From Methylorubrum extorquens (GTDB lineage Bacteria > Pseudomonadota > Alphaproteobacteria > Rhizobiales > Beijerinckiaceae): 64,000 bases of DNA. A model generated the notes under the pieces. That model was not told where the DNA came from. It saw only the letters and a program-made list of their open reading frames with translations, and made no database searches. Made by a program: the position numbers and the translations under genes. Below are positions 43,030-52,867 of the stretch, piece after piece. Position 1 is the stretch's first letter; the number at the start of each line of letters is the position of its first letter. Where the stretch lies: contig NZ_JALJXF010000001.1 in assembly GCF_024169925.1 (NCBI RefSeq), positions 2,238,001 to 2,302,000 on the forward strand. Direction: 5' to 3'.

Positions 43030-45447
43030 TCAGTAGACGCCGCCGGCCTGGGCGGCGGCGCCCGCATCGGGCGGCACCGCGGCGGGAGCGGACGGGGCGA
43101 CATAGGAGTCCGGCGGGGCGGTGCCGGGCTTGAACGCCTCCAGGATGGTGCCGCCGCCCTCGCCCGAGCCGGCGCGGGTGCCGGAGGAGGCGTTGACGCG
43201 GATCAGCTTGATTCCCGCCGGCACGCGGAACGGGGTCGGCGGCTTGTCCTTGAGCGCCACCTTCAGGAAGTCGAGGACGATGGGGGCGGCGAGCCCGCCG
43301 CCGGTTGCCCGGTCGCCGAGCGAGCGCGGCTTGTCGAAGCCGAGATACACGCCGACCGCGAGATCGGGGGAGAAGCCCACGAACCACGCGTCCTTGGCGT
43401 CGTTCGTCGTGCCGGTCTTGCCCGCAAGCGGCTTGCCGATCTGCTTGAGCAGGGTCGCGGTGCCGCGCTGGACCACGCCTTCCATGATCGAAACCATCTG
43501 GTAGGCGGTGAGCGGGTCGAGCACCTGCTCGGACTCGTCCACGAGCTTGGGCTCATCCTGGCCCGACCACTTCTCCGCGTCGCAGCCGACGCATTTGCGG
43601 TTGTCGTGGCGGTAGATCGTCTCGCCGGTGCGGTCCTGGATGCGGTCGATCAGCGTCGGGCGGATGCGGCGCCCGCCATTGGCGAGCATCGAGTAGGCGG
43701 TGACCATGCGCATCACCGTGGTCTCGCCGGCACCCAGCGACATCGGCAGCACGGGCAGCAGGTCGTCGTAGACGCCGAAGCGGCGGGAATACTCGGCGAT
43801 CAGCGGCATGCCGATATCCTTGGCCAGCCGCACCGTCATCAGGTTCTTCGAGTGCTCGATGCCGTAGCGCAGCGTATGCGGACCGCCGGACTTGCCGTCG
43901 TAGTTCGAGGGCGACCACGCCTCCTGGCCGGGGCCGGCCTCGATGGTGATCGGCGCATCCTGCACCACGGAGGACGGGGTGTAGCCGTTGTCGAGCGCCG
44001 CCGAGTAGACGATCGGCTTGAACGAGGAGCCGGGCTGGCGCATCGCCTGGGTCGCGCGGTTGAACTCGGATTCCTCGTAGGAGAAGCCGCCGACCATGGC
44101 GTGGACGCGGCCGGTATAGGGGTCCATCGCGACGATGGCGCCGGAGACTTCGGGCTTCTGGCGCAGGCGGTAGGTGCCCTTGGCCGGGTCGATCGCCTCG
44201 ACATAGACCACGTCGCCGGGCTTGACCGCGGTGGCGACGGCGCGGCCGGTCCACTTCACGCCTTCCGCGGTGATCGCCCCGGTCTCGCGCTCCTTCGAGA
44301 GGGTGCCGCCGGCCTCGCGCTTGGGCTGAAGCCCGATCTGCGCCACGCCGCCATTGGTGTTCAGCACCACGGCGAGCCGCCAGGGGGCGATGTCGCCGAG
44401 CGCGGGCATCTCGGCCACCGCCTGGCCCCAGTCGCGGCCGGTGAGATCGACCTTATGCTCCGCCCCGCGCCAGCCGCGGCCCTGATCGTAGCGCACGAGG
44501 CCGTCGATGAACGCCTTGCGCGCCCAGGCCTGCATCTTCGGGTCGAGGGTGGCGCGCACCGACAGGCCGCCCTCGTAGAGCTTACTCTGGCCGTAGCGCT
44601 CGGAGATCTCGCGGCGGACTTCCTCGGTGAAGTAGTTGGCGTTGGCCGCGTTCGGGAAGGCGACGCGTGGGTTGACGCCGAGCGACTGCTTCTTGGCCTC
44701 GGTACCCTCCTCGGCGGTGATGTAGCCGTTCTGGGCCATCAGGCCGATGATCTCGTTGCGCCGCGCCAGCGCCTGCTGGGTGCGCCGGTAGGGGTGGTAG
44801 TTGTTCGGGCCCTTGGGCAGGGCGGCGAGATAGGCCGCCTCGTTGATCGTCAGCTCGTGGACGGATTTTCCGAAGTAATCCAGGGCCGCCGCCGCGACGC
44901 CGTGCAGGTTGCGGCCCGGAACGATGGTGCCGAGAAAGATCTCGTTGAGGTAGAGTTCGAGGATCTTGTCCTTCGAATAGGCTGACTCGATCCGCAGCGC
45001 GATCAGCGCTTCCTTGATCTTGCGGTCGTAGGTCTGCTCGGCCGAGAGCAGGAAGTTCTTGGCCACCTGCTGGGTGATGGTCGAGGCGCCCTGCTTCTTG
45101 CCGGACTGGGCGTTGGTGAGGATCGCGCGGACGATGCCCTCGGGGTCGATGCCGCCGTGCTTGTAGAAGTTCTTGTCCTCGGCCGAGAGGAAGGCGGCGA
45201 CGACGATCTTGGGCATCGCCTGGATCGGCAGGTAGAGGCGCCGCTCGTGGGCGTATTCGGCCAGGAGCGAACCGTCCGCCGCGTGGACGCGGGTCATCAC
45301 CGGCGGCTCGTAGTTGGCGAGCGCGGCGTGGTCGGGCAGGTCCTGGCTGTACTTCCAGTAGAAGAACGCGCCGGCCGCGGCGGCGAGGCAGAACACCACC
45401 GCACCGGCCGAGAACAGGAAGGCGAAGAATCGCAGGATGAAACGCAT
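43030..45447 (-). CDS. mrcA: Penicillin-binding protein 1A
   Basis: 805-residue bifunctional peptidoglycan synthase. One membrane anchor spans about 5-30 (FAFLFSAGAVVFCLAAAAGA). The glycosyltransferase domain has AAFLSAEDKNFYKHGGIDPE (catalytic Glu) and GASTITQQVAKNFLLSAEQ. The transpeptidase has MRQPGSSFKPIVYSAALDNG (nucleophile Ser in SxxK) and LAGKTGTTNDAKDAWFVGF (KTG). The C-terminal tail is Ala/Pro-rich. ATG 45447 puts the anchor at the N-terminus; a further 78 codons are open but Arg-rich and atypical. It lies 142 bp after amiC, in the usual alphaproteobacterial order. Confidence 0.95.
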   Translation of the reverse strand: MRFILRFFAFLFSAGAVVFCLAAAAGAFFYWKYSQDLPDHAALANYEPPVMTRVHAADGSLLAEYAHERRLYLPIQAMPKIVVAAFLSAEDKNFYKHGGIDPEGIVRAILTNAQSGKKQGASTITQQVAKNFLLSAEQTYDRKIKEALIALRIESAYSKDKILELYLNEIFLGTIVPGRNLHGVAAAALDYFGKSVHELTINEAAYLAALPKGPNNYHPYRRTQQALARRNEIIGLMAQNGYITAEEGTEAKKQSLGVNPRVAFPNAANANYFTEEVRREISERYGQSKLYEGGLSVRATLDPKMQAWARKAFIDGLVRYDQGRGWRGAEHKVDLTGRDWGQAVAEMPALGDIAPWRLAVVLNTNGGVAQIGLQPKREAGGTLSKERETGAITAEGVKWTGRAVATAVKPGDVVYVEAIDPAKGTYRLRQKPEVSGAIVAMDPYTGRVHAMVGGFSYEESEFNRATQAMRQPGSSFKPIVYSAALDNGYTPSSVVQDAPITIEAGPGQEAWSPSNYDGKSGGPHTLRYGIEHSKNLMTVRLAKDIGMPLIAEYSRRFGVYDDLLPVLPMSLGAGETTVMRMVTAYSMLANGGRRIRPTLIDRIQDRTGETIYRHDNRKCVGCDAEKWSGQDEPKLVDESEQVLDPLTAYQMVSIMEGVVQRGTATLLKQIGKPLAGKTGTTNDAKDAWFVGFSPDLAVGVYLGFDKPRSLGDRATGGGLAAPIVLDFLKVALKDKPPTPFRVPAGIKLIRVNASSGTRAGSGEGGGTILEAFKPGTAPPDSYVAPSAPAAVPPDAGAAAQAGGVY

Positions 45448-45589
45448 CCGGGGTCCGTTCCGTCGCTCGTCCGCTGCGCGCCGATGAAGGCCGGGCGCGA
45501 GGGCCTGCCGCGGGCACTGGTGAGGCCCCGCGCGGCCGCGCTTCTTGCAAGCGGACGGGGGCTCGTCGAGCCCCGTATCGACACCGGTT

Positions 45590-46933
45590 CTATGGTGAAA
45601 CTGGGGCGATGGCCGCCGAGCGCCGCGGCGCAACCGGGCCGGGATGCGAGAGGGTGGCCCGGCCGGAGAAGAACAAGTCAACGGCCTTGGCCATCGAACC
45701 CGTCACCCGCATGCGCCATTCCTCCGATTGCAGCTTCTCCAGATCGCTCTTGCTCGACAGGTAGCCGAGTTCGATCAGCACGGAGGGCACGTCGGGCGAG
45801 CGCAGCACCTTGAAGCCGGCCTCTCGGTGGGGCTTCGTGCTCATCTCCATCACCGGGGAGAGCTGGCCCATCAGCCGGCCGGCGAAGCCCGAGGAGAAGC
45901 CGCGGGTCTCGCGCAGGGTCAGTTCCTGGAGGATGTCGGCGACATCGGCCGGCGCCTCGCCGGATTCGGTGCCGGCGGCGGCGTCGGCCCGGTTCTCGCG
46001 CTCGGCGAGCCGGGCGGATTCGCCGTCGGTCGCCTTCTCCGAGCCCGTATAGATCGTGGCGCCCTTCACCTGCGGCGCGGCGGAGATCGAATCGGCGTGG
46101 ATCGAGACGAACAGGTCGGCCTTGGCCTCGCGGGCGAGGCGCACCCGCTCGGCCAGCGGCACGAACACGTCGCGGTCGCGGGTCATCAACAGGCGGTAGC
46201 GGCCTGAGGCTTCCAGGCGTTCGGCGAAGGATTGGGCGAAGCCGAAGACGATGTCCTTCTCGAACACCCCCGTGGCGGCGATGGCGCCGGGATCGGTGCC
46301 GCCGTGGCCGGCATCGATGACGATGAGCGGGCGCGTGTCGGCGGTCTCGCGCACCGGCGCGGCCTTGCCCGCGGCGGCCGGGCTCGGATCGCCCGCCACC
46401 GCCGCCTTGCGGAAGGTGTCGCGATCGACCTTGCGGAAGGGGATCGAGACCAGCACCGCGCCCTCGCGGGTCTTGACCGTCTCGATCGCCTCGACCACGG
46501 CGGGGCCGGCGAGATCGACGACGATGCGCGAGCGGCCCGGGGCGAACAGGCCGTAGCGGAACGAGGCGATGGCGCCGTCGCGCTTGCGGCCGCTCATCTT
46601 GCCCGGCTCCTGATCGAGCTGGAAGTTGACCTCGGGCAGGTCGATCACCGCCCGGTCCGGCCGCTCCATTACGAAGGCGCGGGCCTCGATCGCCTTCGAC
46701 AGGGTGAGCGTGAGCCGGGTCGTGCCGTCCCGCGTCGCGGTTTCGGCGGCGATCGCCACCGCCGCGCCGCCGGCTTGCTGGCTGCCGGGGCCGTCCTGAG
46801 CCGGCGCAGGGCTGGCGGCCAGGATACCGACGGTCAGGACTAGACCGCCCGCCAGCCCGAGGGCGGCGATGGGGCGGACGAGTCCGGTGCGGGGCAGGCG
46901 AGTGCTGTGCGGCATCGGGCGGCCAAGCGACAT
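45590..46933 (-). CDS. amiC: N-acetylmuramoyl-L-alanine amidase (AmiC type)
   Basis: 447-residue periplasmic amidase that splits septal peptidoglycan. A signal peptide (about 1-45, ending ASPAPAQ) precedes an AMIN domain (about 65-160, TRLTLTLSKAIEARAFVMER) and a zinc amidase_3 domain. The latter has the ligands in VIDAGHGGTDPGAIAATGVF, FVSIHADSISAAPQVKGATI and VPSVLIELGYLSSKSDLEKL. The insertion after IHAD (with ADVADILQEL) is the regulatory helix region. Start ATG 46933; ATG 46915 is possible. Divergent from rne. Confidence 0.93.
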   Translation of the reverse strand: MSLGRPMPHSTRLPRTGLVRPIAALGLAGGLVLTVGILAASPAPAQDGPGSQQAGGAAVAIAAETATRDGTTRLTLTLSKAIEARAFVMERPDRAVIDLPEVNFQLDQEPGKMSGRKRDGAIASFRYGLFAPGRSRIVVDLAGPAVVEAIETVKTREGAVLVSIPFRKVDRDTFRKAAVAGDPSPAAAGKAAPVRETADTRPLIVIDAGHGGTDPGAIAATGVFEKDIVFGFAQSFAERLEASGRYRLLMTRDRDVFVPLAERVRLAREAKADLFVSIHADSISAAPQVKGATIYTGSEKATDGESARLAERENRADAAAGTESGEAPADVADILQELTLRETRGFSSGFAGRLMGQLSPVMEMSTKPHREAGFKVLRSPDVPSVLIELGYLSSKSDLEKLQSEEWRMRVTGSMAKAVDLFFSGRATLSHPGPVAPRRSAAIAPVSP

Positions 46934-47863
46934 CGGGGGGTCCGGGGAAGCCTCCGATACGAGATACGGCCGAGATGGTTAACCGTTCCTCACTCCGCCC
47001 CCGCCGATCCCGGCGCCGCTGTTGTGCGAGGGCGACACTGCCTGGGGTCGCAGGCGGAGGCTGTAGATCGTTCGGTGCAACAGGGGTGGCGGGGCGCCCT
47101 GTCCCACCCTCCCCCACATCCTGCGGTGCCGGCGCGCAGCGTCGGCTTCGACAGATCCTCCGGGGATTGCGCTTCCAGCTGGAGGATTCGTCGAGGCCGC
47201 TTGCGCGGCCCCATCAGGATCGAGGGCGGCGGATGGGATGTCCTTAGTTGGCGCGGCTGTCGGTTGACGGAAAGGCGCCAGCGATGGCGCATCCGTGACG
47301 AAGTGCCGAGGCCCGTCATACGGAACCCTTGCAATTCTCCCGCGACACTCTGTAATGATACCGACCCCATTCCCGGGTTGGCGCTTCGGCGGCCCCCGGG
47401 CGCGCCCGGGGCATGTCGGCGCCCACCTCGCTCGAATCAGCAGCGTCAGTCGGCGCCTCCCGGCATCCGGGCGGGTGTCACGGCATTCGCGGCCTCCCGA
47501 TCATTCCGGGGCGGTCGTGCCCATGAAATCTGTACGGGCCGCTCGCCGGCCCACCATCTTCGCGAGGCCGGATCAGGATGGGAGGACGCACAGCATCGGT
47601 TGCCGCTGCTCGTGCCGAAGGCGCGCGGTTTTCGCGTCGCCTCGCCCCTTCCGTCGCCCCGGCCCTGTTCAACCCCCACCGCGCCGATGCCCGGCGCGTC
47701 AAGGCGGTTGACGGCAATCCCCTCCCCGCATCCACCGCGACCTCGGCGACGAGGCCGGCACGCGCCCATCTCCTTCCGGCCCGCAGGCCGGGGGCGGCGC
47801 CGCCGGGACCAAGCGGCGCGAGCGTGAGGAGAACGACGTCGGCCGCCATGTCGAAAGCACGTC
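46934..47863. other. Long amiC-rne intergenic region, probable rne leader
   Basis: 930 bp with no convincing gene. Next to amiC is the GGTTAACCG sequence. The remainder is GC-rich with several short palindromes (for example CCCCCGGGCGCGCCCGGGG, about 47394-47412). Long structured rne leaders that let RNase E control its own mRNA are known in other bacteria; the same is plausible here but not shown. Confidence 0.4.
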
Positions 47864-50800
47864 ATGGCCAACAACAAGATGCTCATCGATGCGATGCATC
47901 CGGAGGAGACCCGGGTCGTCACAGTCCAAGGCTCGCGGGTCGAGGAATTTGATTTCGAGGCGGCCAACCGCCGGCCTCTGAGGGGCAACATCTATCTCGC
48001 CAAGGTCACCCGCGTGGAGCCCTCGCTCCAGGCGGCCTTCGTCGAGTACGGCGGCAACCGCCACGGCTTCCTCGCCTTCAACGAGATCCACCCCGACTAC
48101 TACCAGATCCCGATGGCCGACCGCCTCGCGCTGATCGAGGCCGAGGCGCGCGAGGAGGAGGAGCACCGCGAGCGCGAGGAGCGCCGTCCGCCGCGCGGCC
48201 GCCGCTCGCGCGGTCGCCGGGCCGAGGCCCGCGGTTCGCGCCACGACGACACGGTGAAGTCGCAAGAGGCCGGGTCCGAGGCGGGTTCCGAAGACGCCGC
48301 GATTCCCGGTGAGGGCCAGGCCGCCGACGCGCCCGCGCCGGAGGCGATCGAGGCGGTGCGGTCCGCTCTCGTCGAAGGACGTACCGACGAGCGGAGCGAG
48401 GGCGACGCGGCGTCCGCAACCGTCGAGGCCGGCGGCGATGCCTCCGCGAGCCTGCCCGAGGCGGCGCTGGAGCCCGGCACCTCCGCCGACGAGGCGCGCG
48501 TCGAGACCTCTGTTGACGAAGCCGGCGCGGTCGAGCCCTCCGACATCGCCGCGCTCTCCGAGGCGCCGAACCTGCCCGTGGAGACCGCGGACTCGTCCGC
48601 GGCTGCTCCCGCCGAGGCCAATTCCGCCGAGGCAGAGACGGTCGAGCCCCAGCCCGTCGCCGCCAGCGCGCCGCTCTCCCAGGCCGAGATCGAGGAAGCC
48701 GAGGCGGATTCCGACGAGGACGCCGAGACCGACGACTCGGACGACGAGGACTCGGAGGATGACGAGTCCGACGACGAGGATGAGGACGACGACGAGGAAG
48801 ACGATTCGGACGACGAGGACGACGACGAGGAGTCCGAGGACGGCGAGCCGCGCGTCGCGCAGGTCGGCGGCTCGGGCGACGCGCTCGCCGAACTCCCCGA
48901 GCGTCCGCGCGCCTATCGTCGCCACTACAAGATCCAGGAGGTGATCAAGCGCCGCCAGATCATCCTCGTCCAGGTCGTCAAGGAAGAGCGCGGCACCAAG
49001 GGCGCGGCGCTCACCACCTACCTGTCGCTGGCCGGCCGCTACTCGGTGCTGATGCCCAACACCGGACGGGGCGGCGGCATCTCCCGCAAGATCACCTCGG
49101 CCGCCGACCGCAAGCGCCTCAAGGACGTGGTGGCCGACCTCGACGTGCCGGAGGGGATGGGGATCATCCTGCGCACGGCCGGCGCCTCGCGCACCAAGCC
49201 CGAGATCAAGCGCGACTTCGAGTACCTGATGCGCCTGTGGGAGAGCGTGCGCGAGCTGACGCTGACTTCGACCGCACCCGCGCTCGTCTACGAGGAGGGC
49301 TCGCTGATCAAGCGGGCGATCCGCGACCTCTACAACAAGGATCTCGACGAGGTTCTGGTCTCCGGCGAGGACGCCTACCGCGAGGCCAAGGACTTCATGC
49401 GGATGCTGATGCCCGACCAGTCGAAGGTCGTGAAGCCCTACCGCGACACGACGCCGATCTTCGCCCGCTACGGCGTCGAGCAGCAGCTCGACGCGATGTT
49501 CTCGACCCACGTGGCCCTGCGCTCGGGCGGCTACCTCGTCATCAACCCGACCGAGGCGCTGGTCTCGATCGACGTGAACTCCGGCCGCGCCACCCGCGAA
49601 CACGACATCGAGGACACCGCGCTCAAGACGAACCTCGAGGCGGCCGAAGAGGTCGCGCGCCAGGTCCGCCTGCGCGATCTGGCCGGCCTCGTCGTGATCG
49701 ACTTCATCGACATGGAGGAGAAGCGCAACAATCGGGCGGTGGAGAAGCGCCTGAACGAGGCGCTCAAGAACGACCGGGCGCGCATCCAGGTCGGGCGGAT
49801 CTCGCCCTTCGGCCTCTTGGAGATGAGCCGCCAGCGCATCCGCACCGGCGTGCTCGAATCCTCCTCGATCCCCTGCGCCCATTGCGGCGGCTCGGGCTTC
49901 GTGCGGGCGACCTCCTCGGTGGCGCTGCACATCCTGCGCTCGATCGAGGAGGGGCTGCTCAAGTCGGCGAGCCACAACGTCGTGCTGCGCACCCGCACCG
50001 AGACGGCGCTCTACATCCTCAACCAGAAGCGGGCGCATCTCTTCGATCTCGAGCAGCGCTTCTCGGTCACGATCACGGTCTCCGCCGACGACCGGCTCGT
50101 GGCGACCTCCGCCTTCCAGCTCGAACGCGGCGAGCCGGCGGTGAAGCACGAGGGCCCGGTGACGGGCGTGCGCGCCGTGGCGATCTCGCCGGTCTACGAG
50201 GCCGAGGAGTTCGAGGACGAGGCGATCGAAAGCCAGGAGATCGAAGAGGTCGAGACCGAGGTCGAAGCGGAAGTCGAGGGCGGCTCCGAGGAGCGCCCGG
50301 CCGCCGACGCGTCCGAGGAGGGCGGTGGCCGTCGCCGTCGCCGCCGCCGTCGCCGTGGTGGCCGCACCGCCGGTGAGGGCGAGGCCCGCGCGCGGGACGA
50401 GGACGGGACCGACGGCGAGGACGGCGCGGAGGATGGCGACGAGTCGCCCGATTCCGAGCCGGAGGCCGCCGAGGCGGCTCTCGGCGCCGCGGCCGAACCG
50501 GACGAGACCGCATCGGATGCGGCCGACGCCAACGGCGAGGACGCCAACGGACGCCGCCGTCGCCGCGGGCGCCGGGGCGGCCGCGGCCGCGGCCGGACCG
50601 AGCGCAACGGCCGTTCGGATTCCGAGTCGGACGCCGAGGCGGACGAGGCCGGCGAACTGCGGGCCACGGAGGAATCCGAGGGGTATTCTGAAGCGCATCC
50701 CGAGGAGACCGCCTCCAACACCCTGCCGGTCGGCCCCGAGGAGCCGGTCAGCGAGGCCGACGTGAGCACGGTTTCGCTCGCCGCCGAGAACGGCGCCGCG

Positions 50801-51010
50801 GCCGAGCCGCCGGTCGTCCGCGCGCCGGAGGTCGAGCCGATCCAGGTCGAGGCCCTCGCGGAGGCCGCCACCGAGGCGGCAGCCCCCGCTCCGGCCTCCG
50901 CCGAGCCCGCGCCGGAACCCGTCGCCGTGGTGCTGACGCCGCCGGACCCGAACCGTCCCAAGCGGGCAGGCTGGTGGTCGCGCACCAAGGCGGCGCTGTC
51001 GGGCGAGTAA
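47864..51010 (+). CDS. rne: Ribonuclease E
   Basis: 1048-residue endonuclease that organises the RNA degradosome. The catalytic half shows the S1 domain start (RGNIYLAKVTRVEPSLQAAF), catalytic Asp residues in VSIDVNSGRATREHDIEDTA and LVVIDFIDMEEKRNNRAVEK, and the zinc-link PCAHCGGSG. Residues ~86-345 interrupt the S1 domain with a long insert that ends in an Asp/Glu run (about 280-327). The tail is acidic with Arg-rich RNA-binding blocks, and near the end has AGWWSRTKAALSGE. A GWW motif is the known PNPase contact in Caulobacter. ATG 47864 is the family start. Confidence 0.95.
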   Translation: MANNKMLIDAMHPEETRVVTVQGSRVEEFDFEAANRRPLRGNIYLAKVTRVEPSLQAAFVEYGGNRHGFLAFNEIHPDYYQIPMADRLALIEAEAREEEEHREREERRPPRGRRSRGRRAEARGSRHDDTVKSQEAGSEAGSEDAAIPGEGQAADAPAPEAIEAVRSALVEGRTDERSEGDAASATVEAGGDASASLPEAALEPGTSADEARVETSVDEAGAVEPSDIAALSEAPNLPVETADSSAAAPAEANSAEAETVEPQPVAASAPLSQAEIEEAEADSDEDAETDDSDDEDSEDDESDDEDEDDDEEDDSDDEDDDEESEDGEPRVAQVGGSGDALAELPERPRAYRRHYKIQEVIKRRQIILVQVVKEERGTKGAALTTYLSLAGRYSVLMPNTGRGGGISRKITSAADRKRLKDVVADLDVPEGMGIILRTAGASRTKPEIKRDFEYLMRLWESVRELTLTSTAPALVYEEGSLIKRAIRDLYNKDLDEVLVSGEDAYREAKDFMRMLMPDQSKVVKPYRDTTPIFARYGVEQQLDAMFSTHVALRSGGYLVINPTEALVSIDVNSGRATREHDIEDTALKTNLEAAEEVARQVRLRDLAGLVVIDFIDMEEKRNNRAVEKRLNEALKNDRARIQVGRISPFGLLEMSRQRIRTGVLESSSIPCAHCGGSGFVRATSSVALHILRSIEEGLLKSASHNVVLRTRTETALYILNQKRAHLFDLEQRFSVTITVSADDRLVATSAFQLERGEPAVKHEGPVTGVRAVAISPVYEAEEFEDEAIESQEIEEVETEVEAEVEGGSEERPAADASEEGGGRRRRRRRRRGGRTAGEGEARARDEDGTDGEDGAEDGDESPDSEPEAAEAALGAAAEPDETASDAADANGEDANGRRRRRGRRGGRGRGRTERNGRSDSESDAEADEAGELRATEESEGYSEAHPEETASNTLPVGPEEPVSEADVSTVSLAAENGAAAEPPVVRAPEVEPIQVEALAEAATEAAAPAPASAEPAPEPVAVVLTPPDPNRPKRAGWWSRTKAALSGE

Positions 51011-51016
51011 GACGCG

Positions 51017-51080
51017 GCGCGGGATCGCGGATCCCGCGCACGTTGCGCAATCGTGACGGGGGCCCGGTTTGCCGGGCCCC
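51017..51080 (+). terminator. Tandem hairpins after rne
   Basis: GCGCGGGATC-gcg-GATCCCGCGC (51017-51039) begins six bases after the stop; GGGGCCCGG-tttg-CCGGGCCCC follows at 51059-51080. Both are perfect. T-runs are lacking, so these may end transcription with Rho or protect the 3' end. Confidence 0.6.
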
Positions 51081-51252
51081 GCTTCGCCGACCGGGGCGCT
51101 CCACCGGCTCCTGAAGGATGAGCCCGCGCAACGCCGGGCCGGCTTTCGGCCAGAGCCTGATGGGCGCTGACAGAGGCGCTGGAACTGACAGGCCGCACGG
51201 CTGCCAGCCAACATGCGTTGGTTTACAGATCCCCCGAACGACGGGGAATCAC

Positions 51253-52695
51253 ATGGCGAACATGACGCGCAGGCGGGTGCTGCGGAGTGCCGCGGCCGGC
51301 ACGGCAGCGGTGGTGACGGCGGGGCGTGAGGCGCGGGCGGCGCAGCAGCCCAACATCGTCTTCATCATGGCGGACGACCTCGGCTACGCCGATGTCGCGT
51401 GCTACGGCCGACCGGATCTCGCGACCCCGCATATCGACCGGATCGCGACACGGGGCATCCGCTTCACGCAGGGCTACGCCAACTCGCCGGTCTGCTCGGC
51501 CACGCGCACGGCCTTGATCACCGGGCGCTACCAGTACCGCCTGCCGGTCGGCCTTCAGGAGCCGGTGACGACCCGTTTTACCGGCGGCATCCCGTCGGAT
51601 CACCCGACCCTGCCCGGTCTCCTGCGCCGAGCCGGCTACCGCACGGCCTTGGTCGGCAAGTGGCACCTCGGCAGCGTGCAGGAATACGGGCCGCTCCAGC
51701 GGGGCTACGACACCTTCTGGGGCTTTCGCGGCGGTACCATCGATTATTTCAGCCACCGCGGTACCGACGACAAGCCGGACCTGTGGGACGGCGACGTGCC
51801 GGTCGAGCAGTCCGGCTACGTCACGCATCTCCTCGGCCAGCGCGCGGTCGAGACCGTCACGGCCCTCGCCCGCGGCGGGCGCCCGTTCTTCCTCAGCCTG
51901 CACTTCAACGCGCCGCACTGGCCCTGGGAGACGCCGGACGACGCGGCGGAGTCGCGCCGCATCGCGGGCAGCAACCTGCGTCACTTCGACGGAGGCACCC
52001 AGGAGACCTACCGGCGCATCGTCGCCGAGATGGACACCCAGATCGGCCGCGTGCTCGACGCCCTCGACGCCGCGGGCGTGGCGCAGGACACGGTCGTGGT
52101 GTTCACGAGCGACAACGGCGGCGAGCGCTTCTCCGACACATGGCCGTTCACGGGGCGCAAGACCGAGCTGCTGGAGGGCGGCCTGCGGATTCCGGCGCTG
52201 CTCTCCTGGCCGCGCCGCCTGCCCCAGGGCGCCATCTCGACCCAGGCGACGATCACCATGGACTGGCTGCCGACGCTCCTCGCCGCAGCCGGTGCCGCAC
52301 CCGATCCGGCCTACCCTTCCGACGGAATCGATCTCCTGCCGATCCTGACCGGGCAGGCGCCCGAGCGTCCCCGCCACTTTCATTGGCGCTACCGGGCCAA
52401 CGCGCAGGCCGCCCTGCGGGATGGCGACCTTAAGTACCTCAAGATTCGCGACAACACCTTCCTGTTCGACGTCGCCGCCGATCCCATGGAGCGGGCGAAC
52501 CTGAAGAGCCGCCGGCCGGAGGATTTCTCCCGCCTCCAAGCCGCTTGGCAGGCCTGGAACGAGACCATGTTGCCGGAGAAGCCGGACACCTTCTCCGAGA
52601 CCTATGACGGGAGCCAGCTCGCCGATCATTTCGGCGTGAAGACGCCGACGCGCACCCCACCCCCGCCGGCCACCGCCGGGGAGACGCCGCGCTGA
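51253..52695 (+). CDS. Exported arylsulfatase-like sulfatase
   Basis: 480-residue type I sulfatase. The N-terminal twin-arginine signal (TRRRVLRSAAAGTAAVVTAG, cut after ARAA about 30) indicates export of the folded enzyme. Metal site: IVFIMADDLGYADVACYG. The sulfatase signature is CSATR at 81-85 (C-x-A-x-R), whose Cys is converted to formylglycine by an FGE-type enzyme not seen in the window. KWHLGS and FTSDNGG complete the active site. The substrate is unknown; sulfate esters could serve as sulfur source. ATG 51253 or 51262. Confidence 0.9.
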   Translation: MANMTRRRVLRSAAAGTAAVVTAGREARAAQQPNIVFIMADDLGYADVACYGRPDLATPHIDRIATRGIRFTQGYANSPVCSATRTALITGRYQYRLPVGLQEPVTTRFTGGIPSDHPTLPGLLRRAGYRTALVGKWHLGSVQEYGPLQRGYDTFWGFRGGTIDYFSHRGTDDKPDLWDGDVPVEQSGYVTHLLGQRAVETVTALARGGRPFFLSLHFNAPHWPWETPDDAAESRRIAGSNLRHFDGGTQETYRRIVAEMDTQIGRVLDALDAAGVAQDTVVVFTSDNGGERFSDTWPFTGRKTELLEGGLRIPALLSWPRRLPQGAISTQATITMDWLPTLLAAAGAAPDPAYPSDGIDLLPILTGQAPERPRHFHWRYRANAQAALRDGDLKYLKIRDNTFLFDVAADPMERANLKSRRPEDFSRLQAAWQAWNETMLPEKPDTFSETYDGSQLADHFGVKTPTRTPPPPATAGETPR

Positions 52696-52707
52696 GAGCG
52701 TCGGAGC

Positions 52708-52810
52708 GATCCGGTTTCCGCTTGATCCAAGCGGGGACCGGATCAGCCAGCCCGCGCGGCGACTGAGCGACGTCCAAATCCGCCATCCCGAAGGGATCGA
52801 CCGGATTTGG
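52708..52810. terminator. Two hairpins between convergent genes
   Basis: GATCCGGT...CCGCTT / AAGCGG...ACCGGATC (52708-52744), then CCAAATCC / GGATTTGG (52774-52781 / 52803-52810) around ATCCC-gaa-GGGAT. They lie between the sulfatase (+) and aminotransferase (-) ends and may serve both. Confidence 0.55.
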
Positions 52811-52867
52811 TATGAGAGGGGTCTCCCTCTCGCGCCACCGCTCGGCCGCGGAACGTTGCTCGATCCG

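Noticed and set aside
45448..45681. 78-residue extension of PBP1A
   Set aside because: It would bury the membrane anchor inside the protein; Arg/Pro-rich shadow sequence.
46972..46985. CtrA-like site around GGTTAACCG near amiC
   Set aside because: Only one TTAA half-site; the TTAA-N7-TTAA pattern is not met.
47699..51214. An 1171-codon open frame antisense to rne
   Set aside because: Mirror of the rne codon pattern, low-complexity Gly/Leu/Ala/Arg, no motifs.
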